Part shown: positions 52,216 through 60,846 of the stretch, one piece after another
Numbering within the stretch: the first letter of the stretch is position 1
How the letters are laid out: each line of letters opens with the position of its first letter
NCBI RefSeq assembly: GCF_958405895.1
Contig: NZ_CATZAR010000002.1
DNA length: 64,000 nt
Direction: 5' to 3' (one strand)
From: Ralstonia thomasii
GTDB taxonomy: Bacteria; Pseudomonadota; Gammaproteobacteria; Burkholderiales; Burkholderiaceae
Notes under the pieces: model-generated
Told to the model about the DNA's origin: nothing
The model's database searches: none
Seen by the model: the letters and a program-made list of their open reading frames with translations, nothing else
Translations under genes and position numbers: made by a program

Positions 52216-52911
52216 ATGACGACGTTGCATTACATCTACGACCCGCTGTGCGGCTGGTGCTACGGCGCCGCGCCGCTGGTGGAAGCCGCGCGCACGGTGC
52301 CCGGCCTCACGATCGCCTTCCACGGCGGCGGCATGCTTGCAGGCCCGAACCGCCGTGCAGTGACGCCCCAGTGGCGCGATTACGTGATGCCGCACGACCA
52401 TCGCATTGCCGAGATGACCGGCCAGCCGTTCGGCGAGACGTACTTTGAAGGCCTGTTGCGCGACACCACGGCGGTGATGGATTCGGAGCCGCCCATTACC
52501 GCCGTGCTTGCAGCGCAGGCGCTCGGCGGCCGCGGGCTGGACATGATCCATCGCGTCCAACGTGCGCACTACGAAGAAGGCCGGCGCATTGCCGATGTGC
52601 TGGTACTGCGCGAGCTTGCAGCGGAGATCGGCCTATCGCCCGAAGCATTCGATGCGGAATACGCGCGGCAAACCGGTGCGCTCACGCAGCAGCACATCGC
52701 GCAAAGCCGACAGTGGCTCGATCGAGTGGGCGGTCAGGGTTTTCCGACGTTTGCGCTGGAAGATGCCGATGGCCAACTGGGCATCATCGACGTTGGCCTG
52801 TGGCTGGGCAAACCGGAATCCTGGGCAGAGGCGCTGACGCAGCACATCGGCGCGCCTGCCCCGATGAACCAAGCCGATGGCCCTGTCTGCGGGCCGGACG
52901 GCTGCGCATAA
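52216..52911 (+). CDS. DsbA-family thioredoxin-fold protein (CxxC)
   Basis: 231 residues. The active site is CGWC (residues 12-15, in YDPLCGWCYGAAP). The helical insertion and cis-Pro region (GGQGFPTFAL) are typical of the FrnE/DsbA-like cytoplasmic group. No signal peptide, so it acts in the cytoplasm as a thiol oxidoreductase or isomerase. The C-terminus has two more Cys (CGPDGCA). Likely co-transcribed with the MBL-fold gene (25-bp gap). Confidence 0.82.
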   Translation: MTTLHYIYDPLCGWCYGAAPLVEAARTVPGLTIAFHGGGMLAGPNRRAVTPQWRDYVMPHDHRIAEMTGQPFGETYFEGLLRDTTAVMDSEPPITAVLAAQALGGRGLDMIHRVQRAHYEEGRRIADVLVLRELAAEIGLSPEAFDAEYARQTGALTQQHIAQSRQWLDRVGGQGFPTFALEDADGQLGIIDVGLWLGKPESWAEALTQHIGAPAPMNQADGPVCGPDGCA

Positions 52912-52922
52912 CAACGTGGCGC

Positions 52923-53507
52923 TCAGCCTTTGAGCGCCCAGCGGCCGAGTTCGTCGTAGCGCGTTTTGCCTAGCCAGCTATGGATGAGAACGAACTCGCG
53001 CACGGTCCACGTGATGGGCTCGACCGCTTTCGGCGCAAAGCCACCGCGGTCATACAACAGCGTGATGTGCGGCTTGAAATGCCCACGCGGCACCGGCACG
53101 GCGGCATGCTGGAGCGCCTCGCCCAGCGCCGCCTGAAACGCCATCAAACCGCCCACGCCCTCATCGCCCAGCAGCACAAACGGCCGATGATCGCGCCGGC
53201 CATGGAAGCTCACCACCTGGTTGAACGTGGCATCGAATGCCGGCAACGCGAGGCCGGCCGCTGCTGCACGCACACGCCCCACGACGTCGTCAGGCGGCAG
53301 ATGAACGAAATCGCCCAGATGATGCAGCGTGACATGCAGGCGCTCCGTACGCAGCGCCTTGCCCTTGAAGCCCACGACGGGCCGCAATTGCTGGATCAGC
53401 CGCGCGATGCGCTCGGCGGTGTCCACGTCAGGCTTGATCGCCAGAAACAGGCGATGCGCGGGCAATTGCGGGGTGGCTTCGAATCCGGGAAGAGTGAGCT
53501 GGGTCAC
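52923..53507 (-). CDS. thpR: RNA 2',3'-cyclic phosphodiesterase (2'-5' RNA ligase family, ThpR)
   Basis: 194 residues from the GTG at 53507 (TQLTLPGFE opening usual for the family); an ATG at 53591 adds 28 residues but falls in the T tract of the pcaG terminator. The two HxTx motifs are present: LHVTLHHLG and FKPHITLLYD. It opens 2',3'-cyclic phosphate RNA ends or ligates 2'-5' bonds. Convergent with the DsbA-family gene (11-bp gap). Confidence 0.83.
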   Translation of the reverse strand: MTQLTLPGFEATPQLPAHRLFLAIKPDVDTAERIARLIQQLRPVVGFKGKALRTERLHVTLHHLGDFVHLPPDDVVGRVRAAAAGLALPAFDATFNQVVSFHGRRDHRPFVLLGDEGVGGLMAFQAALGEALQHAAVPVPRGHFKPHITLLYDRGGFAPKAVEPITWTVREFVLIHSWLGKTRYDELGRWALKG

Positions 53508-53588
53508 GGCAGGGTCGTCAAACGCCGGGCTGGCGATCCGCCCATTATCGACGCCCGCATGACGTCCCGCTGAAAGTCGTGTTGCTTG

Positions 53589-53628
53589 CATCAAAAACAA
53601 CGCCCGGCGGTGTGAACCTGCCGGGCGT
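53589..53628 (-). terminator. Rho-independent terminator after pcaG
   Basis: ACGCCCGGC (53600-53608), 11-base loop, GCCGGGCGT (53620-53628). On the minus strand it is followed by TTGTTTTTGATG. Located 25 bp after the pcaG stop. Confidence 0.8.
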
Positions 53629-53652
53629 GGTCTCTTGGATGTGATGCGGCGA

Positions 53653-54348
53653 TCAGATATCGAAGAAGACCGTCTCCGCGCCTCCATCCGGCGTGTCTTG
53701 CAGGCGCACGTCGAAGGTGTAGACCACCTCGCCGTTACACTCGCTGCGCTGGGCAATCAGCGTCTTGCGACGCACTTCCCACTCGATGCCGTTCAGCACC
53801 GGATCCGTGCCGTTGGCTGCAGCCTCGTCGCTGAAGTACACGCGTGTGTGCAGGCCAAGGTTGATGCCGCGCGCAAACAGGATCATGCAGATGTGCGGCG
53901 CCTGCGTGGTCCCGCTGCGGCCGGCCACGGCGCCCGGCTTGATGGTGTCGAAGCGATAGACGCCCGTATCGAAATCGGCGCCGGCGCGGCCCCAGCCGCG
54001 GAATGCCGGGTCGACAGGTTTGTCTTGCCGATCGGCCGGATGGGCGTATTTGCCGTCCGCGTTGGCTTGCCAGATCTCGATCAGCACATCGCGCACGAGC
54101 GAGCCGGAGCCATCGTAGACGCGGCCTTCCAACGCGATGCGTTCGCCGCGCGTGGCGGGCGTGGTCAGGACGCTGCCGAATTCCTTGTCGTAAATGTCGA
54201 AGCCGGCCTGGCGCGGTGCGAGGCCGATGTGCACGTACGGGCCGCCCGTCTGCGATGCGGTCTCGTTGAAATGCGCGAACGGCGGCGTTGTCGTCATGGC
54301 CGTTGCCTGCGCACGTTCGAGCGATTCACGCAGTGTGGTCGTGGTCAT
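53653..54348 (-). CDS. pcaG: Protocatechuate 3,4-dioxygenase alpha subunit PcaG
   Basis: 231 residues from the ATG at 54348. The family core is SQTGGPYVHIGLAP (about 31-44), with IEIWQANADGKY and GRSGTTQAPHICMILFARG (shortened). About 20 N-terminal residues before the core are extra; MTTTPPF at residue 18 could be the true start. It pairs with PcaH to cleave protocatechuate to 3-carboxymuconate. The pcaH stop and pcaG start overlap by one base (TGATG). Confidence 0.93.
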   Translation of the reverse strand: MTTTTLRESLERAQATAMTTTPPFAHFNETASQTGGPYVHIGLAPRQAGFDIYDKEFGSVLTTPATRGERIALEGRVYDGSGSLVRDVLIEIWQANADGKYAHPADRQDKPVDPAFRGWGRAGADFDTGVYRFDTIKPGAVAGRSGTTQAPHICMILFARGINLGLHTRVYFSDEAAANGTDPVLNGIEWEVRRKTLIAQRSECNGEVVYTFDVRLQDTPDGGAETVFFDI

Positions 54349-55097
54349 CACTTGGCTCCTTGCAGGGCGGGCACGGCGTTTTCGAAATGCGTGGCACGGC
54401 GGCCGCGCAGCGTGATGTCGAAGCGGTAGCAGCGGCTGTCGAGCGGCACGTGGTTCGCCGTGTCGTGCAGCGCGATCAGACCACGCACCTGCTCTTCGCT
54501 CGGGATGGTCTTGATGATCGGGCACTGCGCGATCATCGGATCGCCCTCGAAGTACATCTGCGTGATGAGGCGCTGGGCCCAGCCATCGCCCGAGAGCGAG
54601 TAATGGATGTGCGACGGGCGCCAATCGTTGATGCGATTGCGCCACGGATACGGGCCGGGCTTGATCGTGCGATAGACGTAGTAGCCGTTGGCGTTCGTCA
54701 GCATGCGGCCGCAGCCGCCAAAGTTCGGGTCGATCGGCGCGATGTACTGGTCTTTCTTGTGGCGATAGCGGCCGCCGGCGTTGGCCTGCCACACCTCCAC
54801 CAGCGCGTTCGGCACGGGGCGGCCGAACTCGTCGCGCACGTAGCCGTGGACGATGATGCGCTCGCCGATCGGCAGGCCCTCCTTGGCGTAGTTGAGGATC
54901 AGATCGTTGTCGAGCACGCCGAGATCGTCGGCATGGAACACCGGTGCGGTGGTCTCGGACAGCGTATTCAGGGTGGAGATGAGCGCGTTGCGCGGCGAGC
55001 GCAGCACGCTGGTCTTGTAGCCGGGGGTCAGTGCGGGCGGATGCTGCGCGGTGTCGCGCTGGGCGAATTCACCAGTGCCGGAAAGCGGCAGGGTCAT
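54348..55097 (-). CDS. pcaH: Protocatechuate 3,4-dioxygenase beta subunit PcaH
   Basis: 249 residues. Carries the Fe(III) site: Tyr in GYYVYRT, Tyr in PGPYPW and the His pair in RPSHIHYS. VEVWQANAGGRY is the intradiol family signature. The start at 55097 has AAGGAGAC upstream. First gene of pcaHG; divergent from pcaQ with a 93-bp gap rich in dyads. Confidence 0.94.
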   Translation of the reverse strand: MTLPLSGTGEFAQRDTAQHPPALTPGYKTSVLRSPRNALISTLNTLSETTAPVFHADDLGVLDNDLILNYAKEGLPIGERIIVHGYVRDEFGRPVPNALVEVWQANAGGRYRHKKDQYIAPIDPNFGGCGRMLTNANGYYVYRTIKPGPYPWRNRINDWRPSHIHYSLSGDGWAQRLITQMYFEGDPMIAQCPIIKTIPSEEQVRGLIALHDTANHVPLDSRCYRFDITLRGRRATHFENAVPALQGAK

Positions 55098-55147
55098 GGG
55101 GCGTCTCCTTATGAAATCGTGCAGAGACTGTATCGCCGACAAAAAGT

Positions 55148-55192
55148 GAAGTAAATTGACTTCTTATCGGAAAATCGATAACCCCAAGTTAT
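55148..55192. promoter_or_regulatory. pcaHG-pcaQ operator region with three dyads
   Basis: Three inverted repeats lie in tandem: GAAGT-N6-ACTTC (55148-55163), TTATCG-N6-CGATAA (55164-55181) and ATAAC-N5-GTTAT (55178-55192). The last one overlaps the pcaQ ATG (55191). The published PcaQ motif in Sinorhizobium contains ATAACC half-sites, which are present here at 55178. Suggests PcaQ autoregulation and pcaH activation. Confidence 0.55.
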
Positions 55193-56135
55193 GGAAAGTG
55201 CCCTCTCAGCGGATTTGCCGTCCCGCATCCGGTTTCGCCATCTGAGCTGCTTTGTCGCCATCGCGCAGGAGCGCAACCTGCGGCGCGCCGCCGAGCGGTT
55301 GCATCTGAGCCAGCCGGCGGTATCGAAAACGCTGGGTGAACTGGAGGCGCTGGCCGGCGTGCAGCTCGTGGAGCGCGGCCGGCAAGGCGCACGGCTCACT
55401 GCGGCTGGCGAGCAATTCCTGCGGCACGCGGTCGGCGTGACGCAGGCGCTGGAATCGGCCGCCGCCGCGCTGATGGGATCGACGGACGCATCCGCGCCGG
55501 TCGTGCATGTAGGCGCGCTGCCGACGGTGGCCAGCAGCCTGCTGCCCCGGGCGATTGCCCATTTGCACGCCCAGCGCCCGCATGCCGGCGTGCGGTTGCG
55601 CACCGGTACCAATGTCGAGCTGCTGACTGCACTCAAGGCCGGCGAACTCGATTTCATCGTCGGGCGCATGGCCGAGCCGGATCGCATGCAGGGGCTGTCG
55701 TTCGAGTTGCTGTATGCCGAGCCGCTGGCGCTGGTCGTCCGGCCCGGGCATCCGCTGTTGTCGCAGCCAGGCGCGTCGGCCTCGCTGCAGGCGGTGCTGG
55801 ACTACCCGCTGGTGATTGCCACGCCGGGCACGGTGCCGCGCCATCACACCGAAGCGCTGTTCCAGACGCACGGGCTGCGCTTGCCCGCGGGCGTGACGGA
55901 AACGCTTTCGGTGTCCGTCGCACGGTTGCTGGCATGCCGATCCGATGCGGTGTGGATCACCCCCGAGCGCGCTGCGGGCGACGACCTGGCGCATGGTCAA
56001 CTTGCCCGTCTGGACATTGCCACGTCCGGCACCAAGGAGCCCGTCGGCCTGCTGCGCAGAAGCGCCGTCACACCAAGCGAACTGGCCAGCGCGTTCATGG
56101 AACTGCTGACGGAGCTGGCGCAGACGCCCGACTGA
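55191..56135 (+). CDS. pcaQ: LysR-family regulator of protocatechuate genes PcaQ
   Basis: 314 residues. The N-terminus RIRFRHLSCFVAIAQERNLR (about 12-31) with SQPAVSKTLGELE is typical of PcaQ/CbbR-like activators. The effector domain would sense a beta-ketoadipate pathway intermediate such as 3-carboxymuconate. Divergent from pcaH, which is the standard pcaQ position. A bidirectional terminator follows. Confidence 0.87.
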   Translation: MESALSADLPSRIRFRHLSCFVAIAQERNLRRAAERLHLSQPAVSKTLGELEALAGVQLVERGRQGARLTAAGEQFLRHAVGVTQALESAAAALMGSTDASAPVVHVGALPTVASSLLPRAIAHLHAQRPHAGVRLRTGTNVELLTALKAGELDFIVGRMAEPDRMQGLSFELLYAEPLALVVRPGHPLLSQPGASASLQAVLDYPLVIATPGTVPRHHTEALFQTHGLRLPAGVTETLSVSVARLLACRSDAVWITPERAAGDDLAHGQLARLDIATSGTKEPVGLLRRSAVTPSELASAFMELLTELAQTPD

Positions 56136-56149
56136 GCCGCCCTGCGCTC

Positions 56150-56188
56150 AAAAAAAAAATGCCGACTCCATGGCCGGCATTTCTTATT
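56150..56188. terminator. Bidirectional rho-independent terminator
   Basis: Run of A, then AAATGCCG (56157-56164), ten-base loop, CGGCATTT (56175-56182), then CTTATTT. It separates pcaQ (+) from the cystine-symporter gene (-). Confidence 0.8.
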
Positions 56189-56200
56189 TCGATGCGCAGA

Positions 56201-57589
56201 TCAGCGGTGTGCCATCTCCACGTCATAGGCAGCATCGAAGACACTGCGATCAGTCTGCCCGAGCAACTGGCTGGTGATCGTCCCGGCGGTCATCGAGCCG
56301 TTGACGTTGAGCGCGGTACGGCCCATGTCGATCAGCGGTTCGATGGAGATCAGCAGTGCCACGAGCGTCACCGGCAAGCCCATCGCCGGCAGCACGATCA
56401 ACGCTGCAAACGTGGCGCCGCCGCCCACACCCGCCACGCCGACCGAGCTGAGCGTGACCACCGCCACGAGCGTTGCAATCCATACAGGATCGAACGGGTT
56501 GATGCCCACGGTGGGCGCCACCATCACTGCCAGCATGGCGGGATACAGGCCTGCGCAGCCGTTCTGGCCAATGGTCGTGCCAAACGATGCGGCGAAGCTG
56601 GCAATCGACTCCGGCACGCCGATGCGCCGCGTCTGCGCCTCGATGCTCAGCGGAATGGTGGCCGCACTCGACCGGCTCGTGAACGCGAACGACAGCGCCG
56701 GCCAGACCTTGCGGAAGAAGCGAAGCGGATTGATGCCGTTGAGCGTGAGCAGCACGGCATGCACGCCGAACATGATCGCCAGACCCAGGTAAGACGCCAC
56801 GACGAAACCGCCGAGCTTGATGATGTCCTGCACGTTGGACACGGCCACCACGTTCGTCATCAGCGCCAGCACGCCGTAAGGGGTCAGGCGAATGACGAGC
56901 CGCACCAGCTTCATCACCCAGGCCTGCGCGGTGTCGATGGCGGTCAGCACGCGCTCGCCCTTCACCGCATCATCCTTGAGCAGGTTCAAGGCAGCCACGC
57001 CGAGGAACGCCGCAAAGATCACCACGCCGATGATGGACGTCGGCTTGGCGCCGGTCAGTTCGGCAAACGGGTTCTTCGGAATGAAGGACTGCACCAGTTG
57101 CGGCACCGACAGGTCGGCCACCTTGCCGACATAGCTGTCCTGGATGGCGCTGAGCCGGGCGGTTTCCTTCGCGCCCTGCACCAGCCCTTGCGCCGTCAGG
57201 CCAAACAGGTGGGTGACGAACACGCCGACCAGCGCGGAGATCAGCGTCGTAAGCAGCAGCGTGCCGATCGTCAGCACGCTGATCTTGCCGAGCGACGCCG
57301 TGCTGTTGAGCCTGGCCACCGAATTCAGCACTGACACCAGCACGAGCGGCATGACGATCATCTGCAGTAACTGGATATAGCCGCCGCCAACGATGCCGAA
57401 CCACGAGATCGACAGCTTGAGCGTCGCGCTGTCTTCGCCATAGATCAGATGCAGCGCCAGTCCGAACAGGATGCCCAGCATCATGCCCAGCAGCACACGT
57501 TTGGCCAGGCTCCAGCTCGCGTTCACACGGCCCAGAGCGATCAGGATGACGACGAACGTCGCGATATTGAGTAAGAGCGGAAGGTTCAT
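56201..57589 (-). CDS. tcyP: L-cystine/dicarboxylate symporter (TcyP/YdjN-like)
   Basis: 462 residues from the ATG at 57589, the same length as TcyP. It belongs to the sodium:dicarboxylate (DAACS) symporter family. Motifs: MIVMPLVLVSVLNSV (about 78-92), SFAFTSRSSAATIPLS (serine-rich loop) and SFGTTIGQNGCAG. Inner membrane importer of cystine or a related amino acid. Starts at 57631 or 57637 add residues but run into the neighbouring remnant. Its promoter must lie inside the dehydratase remnant. Confidence 0.83.
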   Translation of the reverse strand: MNLPLLLNIATFVVILIALGRVNASWSLAKRVLLGMMLGILFGLALHLIYGEDSATLKLSISWFGIVGGGYIQLLQMIVMPLVLVSVLNSVARLNSTASLGKISVLTIGTLLLTTLISALVGVFVTHLFGLTAQGLVQGAKETARLSAIQDSYVGKVADLSVPQLVQSFIPKNPFAELTGAKPTSIIGVVIFAAFLGVAALNLLKDDAVKGERVLTAIDTAQAWVMKLVRLVIRLTPYGVLALMTNVVAVSNVQDIIKLGGFVVASYLGLAIMFGVHAVLLTLNGINPLRFFRKVWPALSFAFTSRSSAATIPLSIEAQTRRIGVPESIASFAASFGTTIGQNGCAGLYPAMLAVMVAPTVGINPFDPVWIATLVAVVTLSSVGVAGVGGGATFAALIVLPAMGLPVTLVALLISIEPLIDMGRTALNVNGSMTAGTITSQLLGQTDRSVFDAAYDVEMAHR

Positions 57590-57617
57590 GTTGCTTTGGT
57601 GTCGCACGCAGCGATCG

Positions 57618-57965
57618 AAAATCGTCTTCATGGACACACCCGGCTACGACCCCGTGTCGGCTACCGGCCAGGTCGTCGGCGGCGCCAACCTGATCTGCTT
57701 CACAACGGGCCGGGGGTCCACCTACGGCTGCAAGCCGGTGCGCTCCTTGAAGCTCGCCACCAACAGCGCGCTTTTCCGGCACATGGAGCTGGACATGGAC
57801 TTCGATTGCGGCGGCATCGTCGATGGCCGCCTCAGCATTGCGCAAGCCGGCCAGACGCTGTTTCAGCTGATGCTGGCCACCGCCTCGGGCGATCGCACCA
57901 AGAGCGAACTCAACGGTCTGGGCGACAACGAGTTCGTGCCGTGGCAACTTGGCGCCGTCATGTAA
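57618..57965 (+). pseudogene. C-terminal remnant of an altronate/galactarate dehydratase (UxaA/GarD family)
   Basis: About 115 codons that match only the last quarter of a roughly 500-residue enzyme: FMDTPGYDPVSATGQVVGG, ICFTTGRGSTYGCKP, MDFDCGGIVDG, and the end TKSELNGLGDNEFVPWQLG. The similarity begins abruptly near 57618, and the sequence upstream is the start of the divergent symporter gene. There is no ribosome site before the ATG at 57630. A deletion or rearrangement has removed the first 380 or so residues, so it should be inactive, although the reading frame is still open. Confidence 0.8.
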
Positions 57966-57984
57966 GGCGTGTACTCGGCACGCC

Positions 57985-58758
57985 TCAGGGCAACGCGGCA
58001 CGCAGCATCAAGAGCAATCCTGCCCCGATGGCAGCGACGCCAATGCAGCGGGCCATACGCTGTCCCGCAGGTGCCAGGCGCTCAAGCGTGATTGCCGCTG
58101 ACACGGCAGCCATTGCGCGCAGATCCATCACGCCGGTCACCAACAGGATTGCCGTCAGCCCCGCGCACGACCCCGCGCAGCGCAGGCCAAGGCACAACCC
58201 AAATTGCCATGCCGTGCGCCCAGGCGTTTGCACTGCGCGGCACCGTGCAAGCTGGCGCGCCTTCCATGCGCTGAACTGCAGAGCGCCCGCCGCAAGAACC
58301 ACCGCGCTGCTGGCAACTGGCGCCACCCGTGCCAGCACGGGCCACGTCATTTCAAGCTTCGCCAACGCCGCACCCAGCCCAAAGACCATCACGCCGATCA
58401 GGGCCCACACCGCGAAGTACCCGGCGCCTGCCAACGCCGTCAGCGCATCAACGTTCGGCTTGCCTGCCAGATGAAGCGCCACGCGATACTGCTGCAGCAT
58501 CGGCAGCAATGACGGCAGCATCATCGCCGCCATCATCACCGTCCACATGCAAATGAAGGACGCAGCAAAGCTCCACCACGTCTGACCGCACATCGGCATC
58601 CAGGCCATCGGCATCTCGCTCATGGCGGGCATCGCGTTGCACCACGCCACTGTCGCCGTCGTGCTGGCGACGAACAGCAGCGCCGAGACGGCAAGGAAGC
58701 CGCGCTCGGACACCCCATGCTCGCGTGGCAGCTCAACGTTGCTGAGCGTATTCGTCAT
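57985..58758 (-). CDS. DUF2182 membrane protein, methionine/cysteine-rich
   Basis: 257 residues with about six membrane helices. The N-terminal part is unusually rich in Met (PAMSEMPMAWMPMC; then MWTVMMAAMMLPSLLPML), the DUF2182 hallmark, and ERLAPAG near the C-terminus is also typical. The family is annotated as predicted metal-binding; the Met pattern would suit copper, but that is inference. Its start overlaps the end of the DUF899 gene by 26 bp. Confidence 0.84.
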   Translation of the reverse strand: MTNTLSNVELPREHGVSERGFLAVSALLFVASTTATVAWCNAMPAMSEMPMAWMPMCGQTWWSFAASFICMWTVMMAAMMLPSLLPMLQQYRVALHLAGKPNVDALTALAGAGYFAVWALIGVMVFGLGAALAKLEMTWPVLARVAPVASSAVVLAAGALQFSAWKARQLARCRAVQTPGRTAWQFGLCLGLRCAGSCAGLTAILLVTGVMDLRAMAAVSAAITLERLAPAGQRMARCIGVAAIGAGLLLMLRAALP

Positions 58759-59503
58759 GGCGACGCCACCAGACACCGGTTTCGTTGCGGCCCAGCGGCG
58801 CGCGGTCCAGCCACTGGTATGCGCCCCACAAGCCGTCGAGCCCGCGCGCGTACGTGGAATACGTGTGATACACGACGCCGTCTTCCAGCACGAACGCACT
58901 CATGCCGGGCCGGTCGCGCACGTAGGTGGGCGCATCGGTGCCGCACATGCTGGCGAACTGCTGCACGGGTTCGGGCAAGTCGGATGCATCCATCACGTGG
59001 CTGCCGCGCACGTAGTTGTAGTCGGCGCTGCCGGCGCGCTGTTGCTCTTCCGAGATCGAGACGTTGAAATCGTAGTTGAAATCGCTACCCACCGATGATG
59101 CCCACGGAAAGCTCCAGCCCATCCGCTCGCGATACTCGATCAACTTGGCCAGCGGCCCGCGCGACACCGCCAGCAGGGTGACGTCGTGGTTCGCCAGATG
59201 CGTGACAAAGCCGTCAAAGCCGTCAGCGATCATCGAGCACGATGGGCAGCCCGCCTTGTAGTCCGGCCCGAACATGAAGTGATAGACCAGCAGTTGCGAA
59301 CGTCCGCCAAACAGATCGGCAAGCGTCGCGCTGCCATTCTCGGTTTCAAAGCGGTAGCTTTTGTCGATGCGCACCCACGGCAGTGCCTGCCTGCGGCGCG
59401 CGAGTTCGTCGCTACGGCGCGTGAGTTCCTTCTCGGCCTTGAGCAGTTCAATGCGCTCTGCCAGCCAGGTTGCGCGGGTTGCTGTGGGGTGTGTTGCACT
59501 CAT
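58733..59503 (-). CDS. DUF899 thioredoxin-like protein
   Basis: 256 residues from the ATG at 59503. Thioredoxin-like core with a CPSC motif (Cys86, Cys89 in KAGCPSCSM), preceded by VYHFMFGPDY and followed by SRGPLAKLIEYRERMGW. The family is thought to be a dithiol oxidoreductase. No signal peptide, so probably cytoplasmic. Overlaps the DUF2182 gene by 26 bp (coupled) and is divergent from a winged-helix regulator with an 86-bp gap. Confidence 0.85.
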   Translation of the reverse strand: MSATHPTATRATWLAERIELLKAEKELTRRSDELARRRQALPWVRIDKSYRFETENGSATLADLFGGRSQLLVYHFMFGPDYKAGCPSCSMIADGFDGFVTHLANHDVTLLAVSRGPLAKLIEYRERMGWSFPWASSVGSDFNYDFNVSISEEQQRAGSADYNYVRGSHVMDASDLPEPVQQFASMCGTDAPTYVRDRPGMSAFVLEDGVVYHTYSTYARGLDGLWGAYQWLDRAPLGRNETGVWWRRHDEYAQQR

Positions 59504-59589
59504 GCTTGCCTCCGTTTTGGGTGAGTGGTCGTGTGCTAGATTAGGCGCCGACCTCAAACGGCGGGAGTGACAAGTGTGGCGGGATTCGA

Positions 59590-60810
59590 ATGGATTCATT
59601 GATCACGGCTGCAGCGCGCGCACTCGCTGCCGGTGACCCATTCGGAGCGCTGAACCGCGTCGCTCTGCGCGACGATGCCGCCGCGCTGGCTCTGCGTGGC
59701 ATCGCCATGGCCCAGCTCGGTGATCTGGCGCGCGCCAAGCTCCTGCTACGTCGCGCGGCCCGCGCATTCGGCTCTCGAGAGGCAGTGGCACGCGCTCGCT
59801 GCATCGTTGCGGAAGCCGAAATCGCCCTCGCCTCGCGCGATCTTGGCTGGCCTGCCAAAACCCTCGACACGGCATGCGCCACGCTCGAGGCGCACGGCGA
59901 CCACGTCAATGCCGCACACGCGCGGTATCTCAGCATCCGTCGCCTGCTGCTGATCGGCCGTCTGGACGACGCAGAAGCCGCGCTCGCCGCGCTAACGCCG
60001 GCGCATCTTCCTCCGGTCTTGCGGGCGGCACATGCGCTTGTCGTCGCCGGCATTGCCATCCGACGTTTGCAGACCGCTGCCGCACGGGCAGCCCTGAGCG
60101 ATGCCGATCGCGCAGCACGCCAGGCCGGTATCCCGACGCTCAGCGCCGAAGTCGAACGCGCTGCCCTGGTCTTGAGCGCACCTGCTGCGCGGCTCATCTC
60201 CCGCGGCGAAGAGCGCGTGTTGCGCCTTGATGATGTCGAGGCTCTCTTTGCATCGGACGCGCTGGTGGTGGATGCGTGCCGGCTTGCCGTGAGGCAGGCC
60301 GATACAGTCGTCTCGCTCGCCACGCGGCCCGTTCTGTTTACGCTGGCACGTGCACTTGCAGAGGCGTGGCCGGAAGACGTGCCCAGAGACGGCCTCATCG
60401 CGGGGGCATTCCGCACCCGGCATCCCGACGAAACGCACCGCGTGCGCTTGCGCGTAGAGATCGGGCGTTTGCGCACCGCGCTTGGTGCGCTGGGCACGGT
60501 CAAAGCGACGAAGCACGGATTTGCACTGCAACCCCACGCGACGCAAGACGTCGTTGTTCTCGCACAGCCTGTCGACGAGCAATACGCCGCCGTGCTGGCG
60601 TGCCTCGCTGATGGGGAATCGTGGTCCAGCTCTGCATTGGCATTTGCGCTCGGGGCCAGCCAGCGCACCGTACAGCGCGCGCTCGACGCGTTGGCAGCCG
60701 CCGGCAAGGTGCAGTTCTTCGGACGCGGGCGCGCGCGCCGATGGGTGACGCCGCCGGTACCCGGATTCGCGACCACCTTGTTACTCCCCGCACCGCTGCC
60801 AAGTGACTAG
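59590..60810 (+). CDS. Winged-helix transcriptional regulator with helical-repeat N-terminus
   Basis: 406 residues. Residues 1-190 are Ala-rich paired helices like TPR repeats. Residues 200-310 look like a response-regulator C-terminal or SARP-like winged helix (THRVRLRVEIGRLRTALGAL). The last 70 form a MarR/GntR-like winged helix (SSSALAFALGASQRTVQRAL, then GRGRARRWV). No sensor domain known. Divergent from DUF899-DUF2182, which it probably controls. The next gene starts 36 bp downstream. Confidence 0.75.
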   Translation: MDSLITAAARALAAGDPFGALNRVALRDDAAALALRGIAMAQLGDLARAKLLLRRAARAFGSREAVARARCIVAEAEIALASRDLGWPAKTLDTACATLEAHGDHVNAAHARYLSIRRLLLIGRLDDAEAALAALTPAHLPPVLRAAHALVVAGIAIRRLQTAAARAALSDADRAARQAGIPTLSAEVERAALVLSAPAARLISRGEERVLRLDDVEALFASDALVVDACRLAVRQADTVVSLATRPVLFTLARALAEAWPEDVPRDGLIAGAFRTRHPDETHRVRLRVEIGRLRTALGALGTVKATKHGFALQPHATQDVVVLAQPVDEQYAAVLACLADGESWSSSALAFALGASQRTVQRALDALAAAGKVQFFGRGRARRWVTPPVPGFATTLLLPAPLPSD

Positions 60811-60846
60811 GATGAAGACTCCACAACCGATTCCAGCGAGCCCAAC

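Noticed and set aside
53653..54792. 379-codon frame suggesting a longer PcaG
   Set aside because: The N-terminal part is an out-of-frame reading of pcaH. PcaG begins at or after 54348.
57630..57965. Intact small gene for a UxaA/GarD protein
   Set aside because: Only the last quarter of the family is present and no ribosome site precedes the ATG, so it is called a remnant.
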